From: Dialister sp. CAG:486
GTDB taxonomy: Bacteria > Bacillota > Negativicutes > Veillonellales > Dialisteraceae
Length of the DNA: 6,504 nt
Assembly: GCA_000434475.1 (NCBI GenBank)
Contig: FR879632.1
Coordinates: forward strand, 19,188-25,691
Reading direction: 5' to 3'
Part shown: positions 1 through 3,961 of the stretch, piece by piece
Layout of the letters: every line of letters starts with the position of its first letter
How positions within the stretch are numbered: position 1 is the first letter of the stretch
Notes under the pieces: generated by a model
Told to the model about the DNA's origin: nothing
Database searches by the model: none
The model's input: only the letters and a program-made list of their open reading frames with translations
Program-made: the position numbers and the translations under genes

Positions 1-239
1 GCTTCCAGAAAAGCTTTCTTTATTTCCTTGTCAAAGATGTACAGATGCCATACCTCATCAAAGGTGGTACCCGCAGTGTAAATTTCTCCGTCGCGGGGGG
101 AATATTTACTGTACCCGTTGACGATGTTGTAGTAATTGTTCGTGAGAAGGTACAGTCGGGCCTTCTCTTCATTGGGAATAATCAATCCTCTTGAGCGAAG
201 CAAAGCAAGTTGTTCATCGATCGTTTTGAAATCTTTCAC
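1..239 (-). CDS. Abi family (AbiD/AbiF-like, Abi_2) abortive-infection protein, 5' part only
   Basis: The first 79 residues are visible; the gene continues beyond the left edge. The N-terminus shows the Abi_2 (PF07751) signature: a helix ending LLRSRGLII (about residues 13-21), then PNEEKA, YLLTNNYYNIVNGY (residues 30-43) and, later, a W-H-LY-FDKE segment. Members of this family are HEPN-type proteins linked to abortive infection by phages in lactococci and others; the reaction of this one cannot be read from the fragment. The start is GTG at 239-237, chosen because GGAGGAGG lies 9 bases upstream and no in-frame ATG precedes the family match. It has its own strong promoter, 17 nt beyond the stop of the phage repressor, and points the same way, so it should be expressed in the lysogen. 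This position is typical of lysogenic-conversion cargo. The family call is from sequence memory, not a search. Confidence 0.85.
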   Translation of the reverse strand, partial: MKDFKTIDEQLALLRSRGLIIPNEEKARLYLLTNNYYNIVNGYSKYSPRDGEIYTAGTTFDEVWHLYIFDKEIKKAFLE

Positions 240-240
240 G

Positions 241-269
241 AAAAAAAGCCTCCTCCAATAATGGAGAAG
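241..269 (-). promoter_or_regulatory. Hairpin plus T7 tract overlapping the abi ribosome-binding site (possible attenuator)
   Basis: Read on the minus strand, CTTCTCCA (269-262) pairs with TGGAGGAG (257-250) over 8 bp with one G-U pair around a TTAT loop, then GC and seven T (247-241). This is the shape of an intrinsic terminator. The 3' arm is also the GGAGGAGG ribosome-binding site of the abi gene, whose GTG begins two bases after the T run. The same structure could therefore stop transcription or hide the ribosome-binding site. Upstream leader segments with CCTC could pair with the 3' arm as an alternative fold. The base pairing is seen; the regulatory role is inference. Confidence 0.5.
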
Positions 270-320
270 ACTTTCCCGTACAGGCCCCCGTAGAGGTATC
301 TGCACTCCTTGTGTATCTCC

Positions 321-349
321 ATTATATAAGTACAAGTGATAACTGTCAA
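321..349 (-). promoter_or_regulatory. Near-perfect sigma-70/sigma-A promoter for the abi gene
   Basis: On the minus strand TTGACA (349-344) and TATAAT (326-321) are both exact consensus hexamers, 17 bp apart. Transcription would start near 314, giving a leader of about 75 nt before the GTG of the abi gene. None of the ACGGAAAACCGT operators of the nearby switch lies here, so the promoter is probably not controlled by the phage repressor. Confidence 0.88.
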
Positions 350-365
350 TAGAAAAAACTCGGCG

Positions 366-1010
366 CTACTGCTTGATCACTGAATACTTCGCCACTGCCA
401 GCCCGATGATCTGGATGGAGTCGCAGTTGTCAGAGTTAAAGATCATCGGCGGATATTGCGGGTTCATGGACACGAGGGTGCAGCCGTCTGGATTTTTGTA
501 GAAGCGCTTCAGGGTGGCGTCGTCGTCGATACGGACGGCGGCGATCTGGCCGTCATCCACGACGGGCTGGCTGCGGATGAATACTACATCACCATCATGG
601 ATGTCGGCGCCGATCATACTGTCCCCGCTTACCACAAGCCCGAAGTCTGCGTGTACGCCAGTATCACAGGGCAGAAAGGCTTCTATATGCTCATCAGCGA
701 GTATTGGCTTTCCGGCGGCGATCTGTCCGATGATGGGGACCATGCGTCTTTCAATGGGGACAATGTTTTTGAGGGCAAGGGGGTCTGTTTTCAGGATCGC
801 CGAAGAGTCATCTCTCCCGGAAAGCCATCCGGGATTTACGCTTAACGCTTCAGCTATCAAATATATCTTGTCTTGCTTTGGCTCGTACCTGTTGTTTAGG
901 TAATCGGAAATCGAAGACGCCCTTATCCCAGTCCTCTTAGAGAGTTCTGCTTGAGTTATCCCTTTTTCATTCATTACCTGTTTCATCCTTTGAATTAGCT
1001 TCTGGTTCAT
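366..1010 (-). CDS. Phage repressor: XRE helix-turn-helix plus S24 (LexA/CI-like) self-cleavage domain
   Basis: This is the lysogeny repressor; it binds operators as a dimer and is expected to self-cleave when RecA filaments form. Counting from a GTG at 1019, residues 5-65 form an XRE-type HTH (KGITQAELSKRTGIRASSISDY), and residues 93-210 an S24 peptidase domain. The cleavage site is Ala102-Gly103 (IAAGKP), the catalytic serine is Ser134 in SGDSM, and the catalytic lysine is Lys171 in ATLKRF. All are present, so it should be cleavable. I chose ATG at 1010-1008 (214 residues) over GTG at 1019: the only Shine-Dalgarno (AGGAG) sits 1 nt from the GTG but 10 nt from the ATG, and the HTH begins after both. 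It is divergent from the Cro-like gene across a shared operator region. No terminator is visible before the downstream abi promoter, so read-through into abi is likely. Confidence 0.95.
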   Translation of the reverse strand: MNQKLIQRMKQVMNEKGITQAELSKRTGIRASSISDYLNNRYEPKQDKIYLIAEALSVNPGWLSGRDDSSAILKTDPLALKNIVPIERRMVPIIGQIAAGKPILADEHIEAFLPCDTGVHADFGLVVSGDSMIGADIHDGDVVFIRSQPVVDDGQIAAVRIDDDATLKRFYKNPDGCTLVSMNPQYPPMIFNSDNCDSIQIIGLAVAKYSVIKQ

Positions 1011-1046
1011 ATGCTTCACGCTCCTATTAAAAAACTATTTATTCAT

Positions 1047-1075
1047 ATCATAACTGAGCTTATTCCATAAGTCAA
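1047..1075 (-). promoter_or_regulatory. Leftward promoter of the repressor gene
   Basis: On the minus strand TTGACT (1075-1070) and TATGAT (1052-1047) are separated by 17 bp; each is one base from consensus. Transcription would start near 1040, about 30 nt before the repressor ATG. The -35 box touches the degenerate operator at 1075-1086, suggesting the repressor or the Cro-like protein can act on this promoter. Confidence 0.8.
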
Positions 1076-1086
1076 CGGAAAAACGA
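1075..1086. promoter_or_regulatory. Degenerate operator at the -35 box of the repressor promoter
   Basis: ACGGAAAAACGA matches the perfect ACGGAAAACCGT operator at 10 of 12 positions, with one intact half (ACGG) and one damaged half. It overlaps the -35 of the leftward promoter by one base. Its centre is 21 bp, about two helical turns, from the perfect copy at 1096-1107, so proteins on both would face the same side of the DNA. A lower-affinity site is inferred. Confidence 0.6.
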
Positions 1087-1094
1087 AGGAAATA

Positions 1095-1108
1095 AACGGA
1101 AAACCGTT
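1095..1108. promoter_or_regulatory. Operator at the -35 box of the early rightward promoter
   Basis: AACGGAAAACCGTT is an inverted repeat with 5-bp arms around AAAA. Its last two bases are the first two of the TTGACA -35 hexamer, so a bound repressor would block RNA polymerase. It is one of three perfect copies of the ACGG-AAAA-CCGT core in the window, all within or next to the switch. Confidence 0.82.
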
Positions 1109-1135
1109 GACAAGATGCGCGATGGAGTGTATTAT
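1107..1135 (+). promoter_or_regulatory. Early rightward promoter for the Cro-like gene and early operon
   Basis: TTGACA (1107-1112) is exact, and TATTAT (1130-1135) follows after 17 bp. An exact TATAAT at 1133-1138 gives a 20-bp spacer and is less likely to be used. Transcription would start near 1142, just before the operator at 1144-1159. It mirrors the leftward promoter: both carry CCGTTGAC at the -35, joined to an operator half. Confidence 0.82.
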
Positions 1136-1143
1136 AATCACAG

Positions 1144-1159
1144 ATACGGAAAACCGTAT
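1144..1159. promoter_or_regulatory. Operator at the start of the early transcript
   Basis: ATACGGAAAACCGTAT has 6-bp arms around AAAA and lies between the expected transcription start and the ribosome-binding site. As DNA it would be a repressor site blocking promoter escape. As RNA it would form a small stem-loop at the very 5' end of the early message, which could also protect the transcript. Its centre is 50 bp from the operator at 1095-1108. Confidence 0.78.
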
Positions 1160-1163
1160 GCCG

Positions 1164-1174
1164 AAGGAGGTGAT
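1164..1174 (+). promoter_or_regulatory. Full-length Shine-Dalgarno of the Cro-like gene
   Basis: AAGGAGGTGAT is complementary to essentially the whole anti-Shine-Dalgarno tail of 16S rRNA, with 5 nt before the ATG at 1180. It is the strongest ribosome-binding site in the window and points to high early translation of the Cro-like protein. Confidence 0.8.
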
Positions 1175-1179
1175 ATTCA

Positions 1180-1416
1180 ATGCCGGTGAAATTTAATTAT
1201 GCTTTTTTAAAAGGATTCATCAAGGAACATTTTGGAACAAATCGAAAATTCGCAAAGTTCCTTACTATCAGTGAAACCGCACTTTACGATCGACTGGCGA
1301 ACCGAACTCCGTTTACTCAAACGGAAATGGATCGAGTGTCTGATCACTTTGAGTTAAACGCAGAAGAAACATCACGTCTTTTTTTTACTAAGAAAAATAC
1401 GGAAAACCGTATTTAA
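1180..1416 (+). CDS. Cro-like / DUF739-type phage HTH regulator
   Basis: This 78-residue protein is the first gene of the rightward operon, in the cro position opposite the repressor. The segment from about residue 20 to 55 (NRKFAKFLTISETALYDRL followed by NRTPFTQTEMDRV) reads as a helix-turn-helix and resembles the DUF739 phage proteins, which also carry a PFTQ-E motif after the recognition helix. It probably binds the ACGGAAAACCGT operators to turn down the repressor and later its own promoter. The start is fixed by a perfect ribosome-binding site. The last codons (Thr-Glu-Asn-Arg-Ile) are written by a perfect copy of the operator, so the site is both coding and a likely protein target. The regulator role is inferred from position and HTH. 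Confidence 0.85.
   Translation: MPVKFNYAFLKGFIKEHFGTNRKFAKFLTISETALYDRLANRTPFTQTEMDRVSDHFELNAEETSRLFFTKKNTENRI
1396..1413. promoter_or_regulatory. Fourth operator copy, inside the 3' end of the Cro-like gene
   Basis: AATACGGAAAACCGTATT is the longest copy, with 7-bp arms around AAAA, ending directly before the TAA stop at 1414-1416. Its centre is 253 bp from the operator at 1144-1159, near a whole number of helical turns. Possible roles are a roadblock to transcription, DNA looping between repressor-bound sites, or a stem-loop at the end of the cro-like message. The repeat is certain; the role is inference. Confidence 0.75.
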
Positions 1417-1438
1417 GAGACGGGACGGAGGCGCAGGG

Positions 1439-1985
1439 ATGAAATATCACACAATTTACGCCGATCCCCCGTGGATGGAACGGGGGGGGCGGCAAGATCA
1501 AGCGGGGAGCGGATCGCCACTACCCGCTCATGAGTACAAAAGACGTCATGGCGCTAGACGTCCCCAGCATTGCGGCGGATGACTGCCACCTGTATCTCTG
1601 GGTGACGAACAATTTCCTCCCCGATGGTCTCAAGGTCATGGAGGCATGGGGCTTCCGCTATGTGACTATGATCACGTGGCTGAAAGACCGCGCAGGTCTC
1701 GGGCAGTATTTCCGGGGCATCACCGAGAGCTGCCTCTTTGGGATCAAGGGACACCCGTCCTACAAAATCGGCGCAGATGGGAAGCGCTGTCAGGGGCTCA
1801 CAGGATTCACCGCCCCGCGCACCATCCACAGTCGAAAGCCGGAGGAGATGCGCCGCATGATTGAGAACGTATCCTATGGACCCTACTGCGAGCTCTTTGC
1901 TCGCGAGCCGCATCCAAGATGGGACGTATGGGGAAATGAAGTCGAGGGAATCGCCCTCGGATCCCTAACGAAGATTAGTCTTTAG
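1439..1985 (+). CDS. MT-A70 family DNA adenine methyltransferase, frameshifted at an 8-G run
   Basis: The intact gene would encode 181 residues. ATG at 1439 follows GGAGG with 7 nt spacing and opens MKYHTIYADPPW, carrying the DPPW catalytic motif of MT-A70 adenine-N6 methyltransferases. Reading then meets eight G at 1482-1489. In this window the frame continues out of phase and stops at TGA 1580-1582, giving 47 residues. With seven G (or ten) it would continue RGGGKIKRGADRHYPLM and join the long downstream frame, which shows family features such as LYLWVTNNFL, WGFRYVTMITWLK, QYFRGITESCLFG, IHSRKPEEM and a C-terminal PRWDVWGNEV. The internal ATG at 1530 has no ribosome-binding site and would lack DPPW, so it is not a believable start for an active enzyme. 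Such phage enzymes are usually orphan modifiers that may protect DNA from host restriction. The shift may be phase variation, decay or a sequencing error. Confidence 0.85.
1482..1489 (+). repeat. Eight-G homopolymer, possible slipped-strand phase-variation tract
   Basis: Eight consecutive G lie 3-4 codons after the DPPW motif of the methyltransferase. Seven or ten G restore the reading frame; eight G end it at 1580-1582. Poly-G runs are classic slippage sites in phase-variable bacterial and phage modification genes, and also classic sequencing-error sites. Confidence 0.8.
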
Positions 1986-2000
1986 AAATGAGGAGGAACC

Positions 2001-2264
2001 ATGACAGACGAAGAATGGATCGAGAGAATCGCCAAAGAGAAGAAAGCCCGCGCAGAGGCGATCGCCCTGCTCTGTCAGGCGCTGCAGAAAGCTGGCGTGC
2101 CGCTCTTATCGCTGAAAATCATCGAGGACGGCAGCGACTGCACGGTCGAGGCAATGTTCAAATATGGAGCTCGCCATTGGGGAGTTCGCTATGCGGACAT
2201 CTCTATGGACGCCCCGCACACGGCGCTTTGGGACATCCTGCGACAGATCCCGGAGCTTAGGTAA
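2001..2264 (+). CDS. Hypothetical phage early protein (87 residues)
   Basis: I do not recognise a family. The first 30 residues are a charged amphipathic helix (MTDEEWIERIAKEKKARAEA). The middle looks like two or three beta strands (LLSLKIIEDG, TVEAMFKYG, HWGVRYADI), and the end is helical (TALWDILRQIPEL). It is soluble, with no membrane segment and a single cysteine pair too far apart for a zinc site. AGGAGG at 1991-1996 lies 4 nt before the ATG, and the gene starts 15 nt after the methyltransferase stop, so it is part of the early operon. The ribosome-binding site and clean spacing make a real gene likely. Function unknown. Confidence 0.75.
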   Translation: MTDEEWIERIAKEKKARAEAIALLCQALQKAGVPLLSLKIIEDGSDCTVEAMFKYGARHWGVRYADISMDAPHTALWDILRQIPELR

Positions 2265-2282
2265 CCATTAGGAGGTGCCATC

Positions 2283-2576
2283 ATGGGCAAAGAAAAAAGG
2301 TGGATCTCCGCGAAGGAATACGCGGAGACCCACGATCTCCCAGTAAGTACCATTCGCAGGTACTGCAGGGCAGGGGAAATCCCCTGCTTTAGGATTGGCC
2401 AGCGGTTCATGTTCAACCCTAAAGACATGGACGCCTTCCTTGAGTGGAAGGCACGCGAGGGACTGAAAGATAGACCGGGGACCTTCCTAGAAGCCTTGAA
2501 AAAGGCGAAGGAAGGGACAAGGATTTCTGTCTGGCGAGCCAGACAGAATGAGGAGAAGGCCATGGAGACGACCTAA
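2283..2576 (+). CDS. Excisionase/MerR-type winged helix-turn-helix protein
   Basis: Residues 7-55 match the small HTH_17/excisionase fold: WISAKEYAETHDLPVSTIRR (helix-turn-helix), CRAGEIPCFRIGQRFMFNP (wing) and DMDAFLEW (closing helix). Such proteins bend DNA as excisionases or act as small regulators. After it comes a basic, helical tail of about 40 residues, longer than the minimal domain. GGAGGTG at 2271-2277 with 7 nt spacing fixes the start. No integrase is in view and the gene sits deep in the early operon, so excisionase and regulator are both open. The 3' third is unusually rich in inverted repeats (2482-2515 and 2525-2548), and a third lies at 2370-2387 inside the wing codons. Confidence 0.85.
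   Translation: MGKEKRWISAKEYAETHDLPVSTIRRYCRAGEIPCFRIGQRFMFNPKDMDAFLEWKAREGLKDRPGTFLEALKKAKEGTRISVWRARQNEEKAMETT
2370..2387 (+). repeat. Inverted repeat in the HTH gene
   Basis: GCAGGGG and CCCCTGC are perfect 7-bp arms around AAAT, followed by TTTAGG. In RNA this is a strong GC-rich hairpin in the wing-coding part of the gene. It has no run of T after it, so it is not a normal terminator. Confidence 0.55.
2482..2515 (+). repeat. Two-stage stem-loop with GAAA tetraloop, inside the HTH gene
   Basis: Outer arms CCTTCCT (2482-2488) and AGGAAGG (2509-2515) pair over 7 bp. Inner arms GCCTT (2493-2497) and AAGGC (2502-2506) pair over 5 bp and close a GAAA tetraloop, leaving AGAA opposite GA. A GNRA loop on a two-part stem looks like a folded RNA element rather than chance, though purine-rich Lys/Glu codons contribute. 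Confidence 0.5.
2525..2548 (+). repeat. 24-bp palindrome near the 3' end of the HTH gene
   Basis: Arms TTCTGTCTGGC and GCCAGACAGAA match perfectly over 11 bp with only GA between them. This is the longest perfect inverted repeat in the window. It lies 10 bp after the two-stage stem-loop and 28 bp before the stop of the HTH gene. It could be a DNA-binding site (perhaps for the protein encoded here) or an RNA stem. The role is not determined. Confidence 0.65.
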
Positions 2577-2588
2577 AGGAGGAACGAA

Positions 2589-2933
2589 ATGAGAGAAAAA
2601 GCAATGAGAGAAGTGATCCTCGCACAATTGGGCGCGCTTCGCGCGGACGCAGGCGTCGAGCTGGTCGCATGCAAGGATGAGTCCGTCGGCGACTACCTGA
2701 CGGGGAAGGCTGACGCCCTTGCCGTTGCCATGCAGATGGTGGAGGCGAAGGCACTGATCGAAAGCATGGCGAATTTCTTGCGCCACGAGGAAACCCGCAA
2801 CATGAATCTGGCGGCATCCGCCCGTTTGTGTTCGAAGGACACGATGGCACGGATCTACGAAGGAAAGGCAGCTGGGCACATGGCGGCCTCCAGAGTGGTC
2901 ACGGAAGTTAGGGAGATGAATAAATATGAGTAG
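2589..2933 (+). CDS. Hypothetical helical phage early protein (114 residues)
   Basis: I do not recognise a family. AAGGAGG at 2576-2582 overlaps the previous stop codon by one base and lies 6 nt before the ATG. The protein is predicted almost wholly helical: a basic start (MREKAMREVILAQLGALRAD), an alanine-rich central helix around residues 40-65 (ADALAVAMQMVEAKALIESM), and a further helix to the end. No metal site, signal peptide or membrane span is seen. A second ATG five codons in (2604) is less favoured because of its ribosome-binding-site distance. The gene overlaps the next one by 8 nt, which suggests coupled translation. Function unknown. Confidence 0.75.
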   Translation: MREKAMREVILAQLGALRADAGVELVACKDESVGDYLTGKADALAVAMQMVEAKALIESMANFLRHEETRNMNLAASARLCSKDTMARIYEGKAAGHMAASRVVTEVREMNKYE

Positions 2934-3138
2934 TGCTGAAGCAGTAGAAATCGTCCATCAGATGATAGAAGCTCGTGAGCAAGAAGAAGCGAGAACCGCG
3001 GCTCTCGCCTCTCAAGTAGCCACGAAGAGATACGATCCTAGCGCCGCACGCCGAAGGTTCTGGAAGGAAGTGGCGATCTATCCGCTGACGCTGGTGTGCG
3101 CCGCGGTATACACCCTACTAATGGCGGTGGCTCAATGA
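2926..3138 (+). CDS. Small single-span membrane protein, C-terminally anchored
   Basis: The 70-residue product has a charged, helical N-terminal half (residues 1-47, rich in Glu, Ala and Arg) and one hydrophobic stretch at about 51-69 (IYPLTLVCAAVYTLLMAVA) ending at the C-terminus. Basic residues just before the span (RRRFWK) predict the N-terminal part in the cytoplasm. The start at 2926 overlaps the previous gene by 8 nt; the ribosome-binding site is modest (GGGAG about 10 nt upstream), so coupling is likely. It overlaps the next gene by ATGA. Small phage membrane proteins in early operons can be superinfection-exclusion or host-takeover factors, but nothing here proves that. No family recognised. 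Confidence 0.7.
   Translation: MSSAEAVEIVHQMIEAREQEEARTAALASQVATKRYDPSAARRRFWKEVAIYPLTLVCAAVYTLLMAVAQ
2989..3008 (+). repeat. 20-bp near-palindrome in the small membrane-protein gene
   Basis: GCGAGAACCG followed directly by CGGCTCTCGC is a 20-bp inverted repeat with one mismatched pair. It lies inside the Glu/Ala/Arg-rich coding part. GC-rich coding sequence makes such repeats easier to get by chance, so its meaning is uncertain. Confidence 0.4.
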
Positions 3139-3638
3139 GATGCTGCGAGGGCTGCGGGAAGCCGCTCCCTGCGGATGCCGCCCCGCGGAAACGCTTCTGC
3201 TCCGCAGAGTGTGAGCGGCGCTCTTACTACGAAGGGCGCCGCGATAAGGATCACGCTAAAGAAGAATCGGAAGAAGGCATTCCGCTCCGCGAGTTCCAAT
3301 GTGAGCAATGCGGACACTGGGTCCGCGTCATGAGCAAGAATGACAAGCGCTTCCGGTTCTGCAGCGCCAAATGCGAAAAGACATTTTGGAAGCGGAATAA
3401 GCCGAAGGCTGCAAGGGCTTCGAAAGCTTCGGCGGGTAGAGGCTTCGGCGGTGGCTACTTCGAGAGATGCTGCAAGTGGTGCGGAAAGTCCTTTGGCACG
3501 CAGTCGGCAACGGCTTTGTACTGCTGCCGAGAGCATAAGCACATGGCGCTGATGTGGAAGAAACAGAACGCCGCCGAAGAAAAGAAGGCTAGGAAACGGT
3601 CGAAGTACCGACCGTTCGTAGATGGAGGGAGCGACTAA
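3135..3638 (+). CDS. Three-zinc-finger phage protein
   Basis: The 167-residue product carries three treble-clef/zinc-ribbon-like cysteine clusters. Finger 1 has Cys4, Cys7, Cys22 and Cys26 (CEGCGKPL, then FCSAEC). Finger 2 has Cys56, Cys59, Cys76 and Cys80 (CEQCGHW, then FCSAKC). Finger 3 has Cys113, Cys116, Cys130/131 and His134 (CKWCGKSF, then YCCREH). A Gly/Ser/Ala linker (about 92-107) separates fingers 2 and 3, and the tail is strongly basic. This suggests nucleic-acid binding; the partner is unknown. I chose ATG 3135 because it overlaps the previous stop as ATGA, implying coupled translation, and places Cys3/Cys4 right at the start. An in-frame ATG at 3096 would add 13 unrelated residues inside the upstream membrane-span codons. 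Confidence 0.8.
   Translation: MRCCEGCGKPLPADAAPRKRFCSAECERRSYYEGRRDKDHAKEESEEGIPLREFQCEQCGHWVRVMSKNDKRFRFCSAKCEKTFWKRNKPKAARASKASAGRGFGGGYFERCCKWCGKSFGTQSATALYCCREHKHMALMWKKQNAAEEKKARKRSKYRPFVDGGSD
3595..3616 (+). repeat. Inverted repeat at the 3' end of the zinc-finger gene
   Basis: AACGGTCG and CGACCGTT are perfect 8-bp arms around AAGTAC. It ends 20 nt before the stop and 8 nt before the GGAGGG that serves the next gene. There is no T run, so it is not a terminator; a role in message processing or coupling is possible. Confidence 0.5.
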
Positions 3639-3866
3639 ATGAAAGACGAAGTCACACTGGAACAGGCGCTCGAGCTCCTCATGGAGGATCAGCCTGTCCA
3701 CGTGTTCAATGAGGATGGCGACGATTATTTCTTCGGGTACAAGAGTGCCATCAATGAAGAAGAACCTGTCCCGCATCTGGTCGTCACCGGGATCTTCGCG
3801 AACACCGAGGATCTGAAAGATGGCAATGGCGAGATGCAGGTCATCGAGCTGCAGGTGAAAGAGTAA
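3639..3866 (+). CDS. Small acidic hypothetical phage protein (75 residues)
   Basis: Not recognised with certainty. The product is strongly acidic (many Asp/Glu, few Lys/Arg) and opens with a helix (EVTLEQALELLMEDQPVHVF), followed by likely beta strands (DYFFGYKSA, HLVVTGIFA, EMQVIELQVKE). This shape suits a small protein that interacts with another protein rather than with DNA. GGAGGG at 3624-3629 lies 9 nt before the ATG, which begins on the base after the previous TAA. It is the last gene before a 95-bp intergenic stretch with two hairpins. Function unknown. Confidence 0.75.
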   Translation: MKDEVTLEQALELLMEDQPVHVFNEDGDDYFFGYKSAINEEEPVPHLVVTGIFANTEDLKDGNGEMQVIELQVKE

Positions 3867-3873
3867 AGAAAAA

Positions 3874-3934
3874 GAGCCTTGGCAGCGGCTACTGCTAAGG
3901 CTCGGGCAGGAAGGTTTTGATACGCACTCCTGCC
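3874..3934 (+). ncRNA. Tandem-hairpin intergenic element (possible structured RNA or leader)
   Basis: GAGCCTTGGCAG (3874-3885) pairs with CTGCTAAGGCTC (3892-3903) over 12 bp with one G-U pair and a 6-nt loop. One base later GGCAGGA (3905-3911) pairs with TCCTGCC (3928-3934) over 7 bp around a 16-nt loop. The first hairpin is not followed by a proper T run, so it is a poor terminator. After the second come TCTATTATACC and the AGGAG of the next gene. The loop of hairpin 2 contains TTGATA, and TATACC lies 17 bp later, so a weak internal promoter is also possible. The structure is clear; RNA identity is not. Confidence 0.45.
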
Positions 3935-3961
3935 TCTATTATACCAGAAATAGGAGAAATC

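Noticed and set aside
1530..1985. Methyltransferase starting at the internal ATG 1530
   Set aside because: There is no ribosome-binding site before it and the DPPW motif would be lost; the upstream ATG at 1439 with GGAGG clearly begins the same gene before the G tract.
2631..2644. GCGCG-CTT-CGCGC small hairpin
   Set aside because: Short GC repeat in Leu-Arg-Ala codons, with no context suggesting a role.
3426..3451. Two copies of GCTTCGGCGG, 16 bp apart
   Set aside because: They lie in the Gly/Ala/Ser linker codons of the zinc-finger gene and are best explained as low-complexity coding sequence.
3132..3776. Long minus-strand reading frame opposite the zinc-finger gene (and similar ones at 5097-5591 and 456-903)
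   Set aside because: These are opposite-strand shadows of well-supported genes, without ribosome-binding sites or recognisable domains.
3917..3945. Promoter TTGATA-17-TATACC
   Set aside because: The -10 lacks the key final T and the start site would fall on the ribosome-binding site; kept only as a possibility within the structured element.
3917..3961. Upstream ATG for the 63-residue protein
   Set aside because: It lies in a hairpin loop without a Shine-Dalgarno, while AGGAG stands 5 nt before ATG 3962.
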